Shown here: positions 5,515 to 6,075 of the stretch, one piece after another | Numbering within the stretch: position 1 is the stretch's first letter | Layout: the number at the start of each line of letters is the position of its first letter | Source: Pseudomonas sp. | GTDB taxonomy: Bacteria; Pseudomonadota; Gammaproteobacteria; Pseudomonadales; Pseudomonadaceae | Direction of reading: 5' to 3' | Length of the DNA: 6,075 bases | Assembly: GCA_030654635.1 (NCBI GenBank) | Contig: JAURXE010000497.1 | Coordinates: 1 to 6,075, forward strand | Notes under the pieces: model-generated | Databases searched by the model: none | What the model saw: the letters and a program-made list of their open reading frames with translations, nothing else | Told to the model about the DNA's origin: nothing | Position numbers and translations under genes: made by a program

Positions 5515-6075
5515 ATGAGCGCAATTCAAGAGACCACCGCGTCGGGCTTCAAGCCCAAGAAATCAGTTGCCCTGAGCGGCACGACCGCCGGCAATACCGC
5601 CCTGTGTACCGTTGGCCGCACCGGCAATGATCTGCACTACCGTGGCTATGACATTCTCGATGTCGCGACTAGCTGCGAGTTCGAGGAGATCGCCCATCTG
5701 TTGGTCCACGGCAAATTGCCGAACGTGGCAGAACTGGCGACTTATAAAGCCAAGTTGAAGGCGCTGCGCGGTCTGCCGGCGGCGTTGAAAACCGCACTGG
5801 AGCAATTGCCGCCCTCGGCTCATCCCATGGATGTGCTGCGCACCGGTGTTTCTGTGTTGGGCTGCCTGTCCCCTGAGAAGGACGATCACAATCACCCGGG
5901 TGCCCGTGACATCGCCGACAAACTGATGGCATCCCAGGGCTCGATGCTGCTGTATTGGTATCACTTCAGCCACAACGGCAAGCGTATCGAGGTGGAAACC
6001 GACGACGACACCATCGGTGGGCACTTTCTGCATCTGCTGCACGGTGACGCGCCGAGTGACAGCTGGGTGCGCGCC
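5515..6075 (+). CDS. prpC: 2-methylcitrate synthase, N-terminal half (cut by window edge)
   Basis: The frame from ATG 5515 stays open to the right edge and gives 187 residues, about half of the usual 370-380. AGGAG at 5501-5505, 9 bases upstream, supports the start. The enzyme condenses propionyl-CoA with oxaloacetate to 2-methylcitrate, the entry step of the pathway. It is of the citrate synthase fold. Family signatures are AGNTALCTVGRTGNDLHYRG (25-44), FEEIAHLLVHGKLP (56-69) and HPMDVLRTGVSVLGCLSPE (103-121). The main catalytic His and Asp residues lie in the missing C-terminal half. Identity as PrpC rather than GltA rests on the prpB neighbour and on the short N-terminus with the TVG..GNDLHYRGYDI segment. 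Confidence 0.95.
   Translation, partial: MSAIQETTASGFKPKKSVALSGTTAGNTALCTVGRTGNDLHYRGYDILDVATSCEFEEIAHLLVHGKLPNVAELATYKAKLKALRGLPAALKTALEQLPPSAHPMDVLRTGVSVLGCLSPEKDDHNHPGARDIADKLMASQGSMLLYWYHFSHNGKRIEVETDDDTIGGHFLHLLHGDAPSDSWVRA

Noticed and set aside
5563..6042. Minus-strand open frame of 159 codons opposite prpC
   Set aside because: The plus strand encodes an unmistakable PrpC N-terminus; the Gln/His-rich antisense product resembles no protein family.

Overview
The window looks like a moderately GC-rich chromosome segment from Pseudomonas or a close relative. The basis is the gene order GntR regulator, prpB, prpC, which is the start of the Pseudomonas-type 2-methylcitrate cluster. A REP/REPIN-like repeat of a kind common in Pseudomonas intergenic DNA and a short protein resembling a small Pseudomonas family support this. 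No tRNA, rRNA, CRISPR array, insertion sequence or phage gene is visible.

Layout: (1) 1-200, + strand, the C-terminal part of a small uncharacterised protein. (2) 201-460, a gap between convergent transcripts that holds two inverted hairpins (311-399) resembling a REPIN. (3) 3519-461, - strand, a tight three-gene operon read right to left: a secreted retropepsin-like protease (PF05618 type), a membrane protein with a periplasmic pseudo-transglutaminase domain and seven C-terminal helices, and a RimK-like ATP-grasp ligase. The gaps are 5 and 3 bases. (4) 3520-3825, a divergent control region with two TGTCGACA-core palindromes whose centres are 73 bases apart. (5) 3826 to the right edge, + strand, a FCD-type GntR regulator overlapping prpB by ATGA, then prpB, an intercistronic hairpin and the first half of prpC.

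The right half is well-understood metabolism. PrpC condenses propionyl-CoA with oxaloacetate and PrpB cleaves 2-methylisocitrate to pyruvate and succinate; the regulator is presumably the local switch. The dehydration and isomerisation genes (acnD/prpF or prpD) would be expected beyond the right edge.

The left operon is the less understood and more interesting part. The combination of ATP-grasp amide ligase, inactive transglutaminase with seven helices and retropepsin-like protease has been noted by comparative genomics as a likely amidoligase or peptide-modification system. Its substrate and product cannot be read from the sequence. The parts are split across the inner membrane: ligase in the cytoplasm, protease predicted in the periplasm, and the membrane protein spanning both.
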